From Thauera sp. (lineage in GTDB: Bacteria; Pseudomonadota; Gammaproteobacteria; Burkholderiales; Rhodocyclaceae), in the NCBI GenBank assembly GCA_023150215.1, contig JAKLLJ010000215.1:1-5974 (forward strand): DNA of 5,974 nt, read 5' to 3'. The translations under genes were made by a program, and so were the position numbers. Below, piece after piece: positions 5,697 through 5,974 of this stretch. How positions within the stretch are numbered: position 1 is the first letter of the stretch; every line of letters begins with the position of its first letter. The notes under the pieces were generated by a model. That model made no database searches and was not told where the DNA came from. It was given only the letters and a program-made list of their open reading frames with translations.

Positions 5697-5725
5697 TGTT
5701 CCGCCTTTCAGAGGGAGTCCCAGGC

Positions 5726-5974
5726 ATGCCAGCGAACATACTGCTCGTGGAAGACGAACCGGCAATCCAGGAACTGATCGCCGCCAACCTCGCGCGCGCG
5801 GGTCACCACGTCGTGCGCGCGAACGACGCCGAAACCGCGCAGCGCATCGTGCGCGAAGCGCTGCCCGACCTCGTGCTGCTCGACTGGATGCTGCCGGGCG
5901 CATCGGGCGTCGAGTTCGCCCGCCGCCTGCGTGCCGACGAGCGCACCCGCGACATCCCGATCATCATGCTGACC
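5726..5974 (+). CDS. phoB: Phosphate-regulon response regulator PhoB, 3'-truncated by the window
   Basis: The visible 83 residues are most of an OmpR/PhoB-family receiver domain. The acidic pocket is E9-D10 in ILLVEDEP, the phosphoacceptor is D53 in LPDLVLLDWMLPG, and the conserved threonine is T83 at the very edge. The Trp after the phosphoacceptor, DWMLPGASGVEF and TRDIPIIMLT match E. coli PhoB closely as I recall it, and D53 has the same number. PhoB, phosphorylated by PhoR under phosphate limitation, activates phosphate uptake genes. The C-terminal winged-helix DNA-binding domain and any phoR lie outside the window, so the name rests on the receiver alone; another OmpR-family regulator is possible but less likely. 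The ATG at 5726 has GAGGGAG 8 nt upstream. A candidate Pho box lies upstream. Confidence 0.85.
   Translation, partial: MPANILLVEDEPAIQELIAANLARAGHHVVRANDAETAQRIVREALPDLVLLDWMLPGASGVEFARRLRADERTRDIPIIMLT

Larger units (their letters stand above)
5571..5725. promoter_or_regulatory. Divergent intergenic region between DUF971 and phoB
   Basis: This 155-nt region separates two divergent starts and must hold promoters for both, unless phoB is reached otherwise. Its left part has the TATGAT element for the minus-strand operon. Its right part has the candidate Pho box, the -10-like hexamer and the GAGGGAG Shine-Dalgarno sequence (5711-5717), 8 nt before the phoB ATG. An imperfect palindrome TGACGTGTCA (5659-5668) overlaps the Pho box. 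No gene is visible in it. Confidence 0.6.

Noticed and set aside
5571..5903. Upstream extension of the DUF971 frame to 5903
   Set aside because: It would overlap phoB on the opposite strand and encodes an Arg/Ala-rich stretch unlike DUF971; the domain begins right after the ATG at 5570.

Overview
The window looks like the chromosome of a GC-rich betaproteobacterium, most likely of the Rhodocyclales type (Azoarcus/Thauera/Aromatoleum relatives). This rests on the recalled appearance of the AtpD, AtpC, UbiE and PhoB proteins and on the gene order; no database search was possible, so the order-level placement is an inference. All eight genes belong to recognisable housekeeping families. I found no mobile element, CRISPR array, tRNA, rRNA or novel multi-gene system.

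Left part (1-2703, plus strand): the 3' end of the F1Fo ATP synthase operon, in the order atpG (5' end cut off by the window), atpD, atpC, encoding the gamma, beta and epsilon subunits. A perfect 11-bp hairpin without a U-tract lies between atpD and atpC. The operon ends in a small GAAA-loop hairpin followed by a strong, symmetric intrinsic terminator.

Middle and right part (2793-5570, minus strand): a four-gene operon read from right to left: a DUF971 protein, ubiE (quinone C-methyltransferase), a Tim44-like membrane protein and ubiJ (SCP2-type ubiquinone accessory factor). The first three genes are separated by only 8 and 17 nt. A 134-nt gap with competing inverted repeats precedes ubiJ. 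The operon converges on the atp operon, and the terminator at 2669-2703 can serve both. The two operons share a theme: quinone synthesis for the respiratory chain on one side, and the ATP synthase that uses the resulting proton-motive force on the other. UbiB, which follows ubiJ in enterobacteria, is not here.

Right edge (5571-5974): a 155-nt divergent intergenic region separates the DUF971-ubiE operon from a plus-strand PhoB-type response regulator whose 3' part lies beyond the window. It holds a candidate -10 for the minus-strand operon. It also holds a candidate Pho box placed 10 bp upstream of a -10-like hexamer, which suggests autoregulation of phoB. Both are read by eye and untested.
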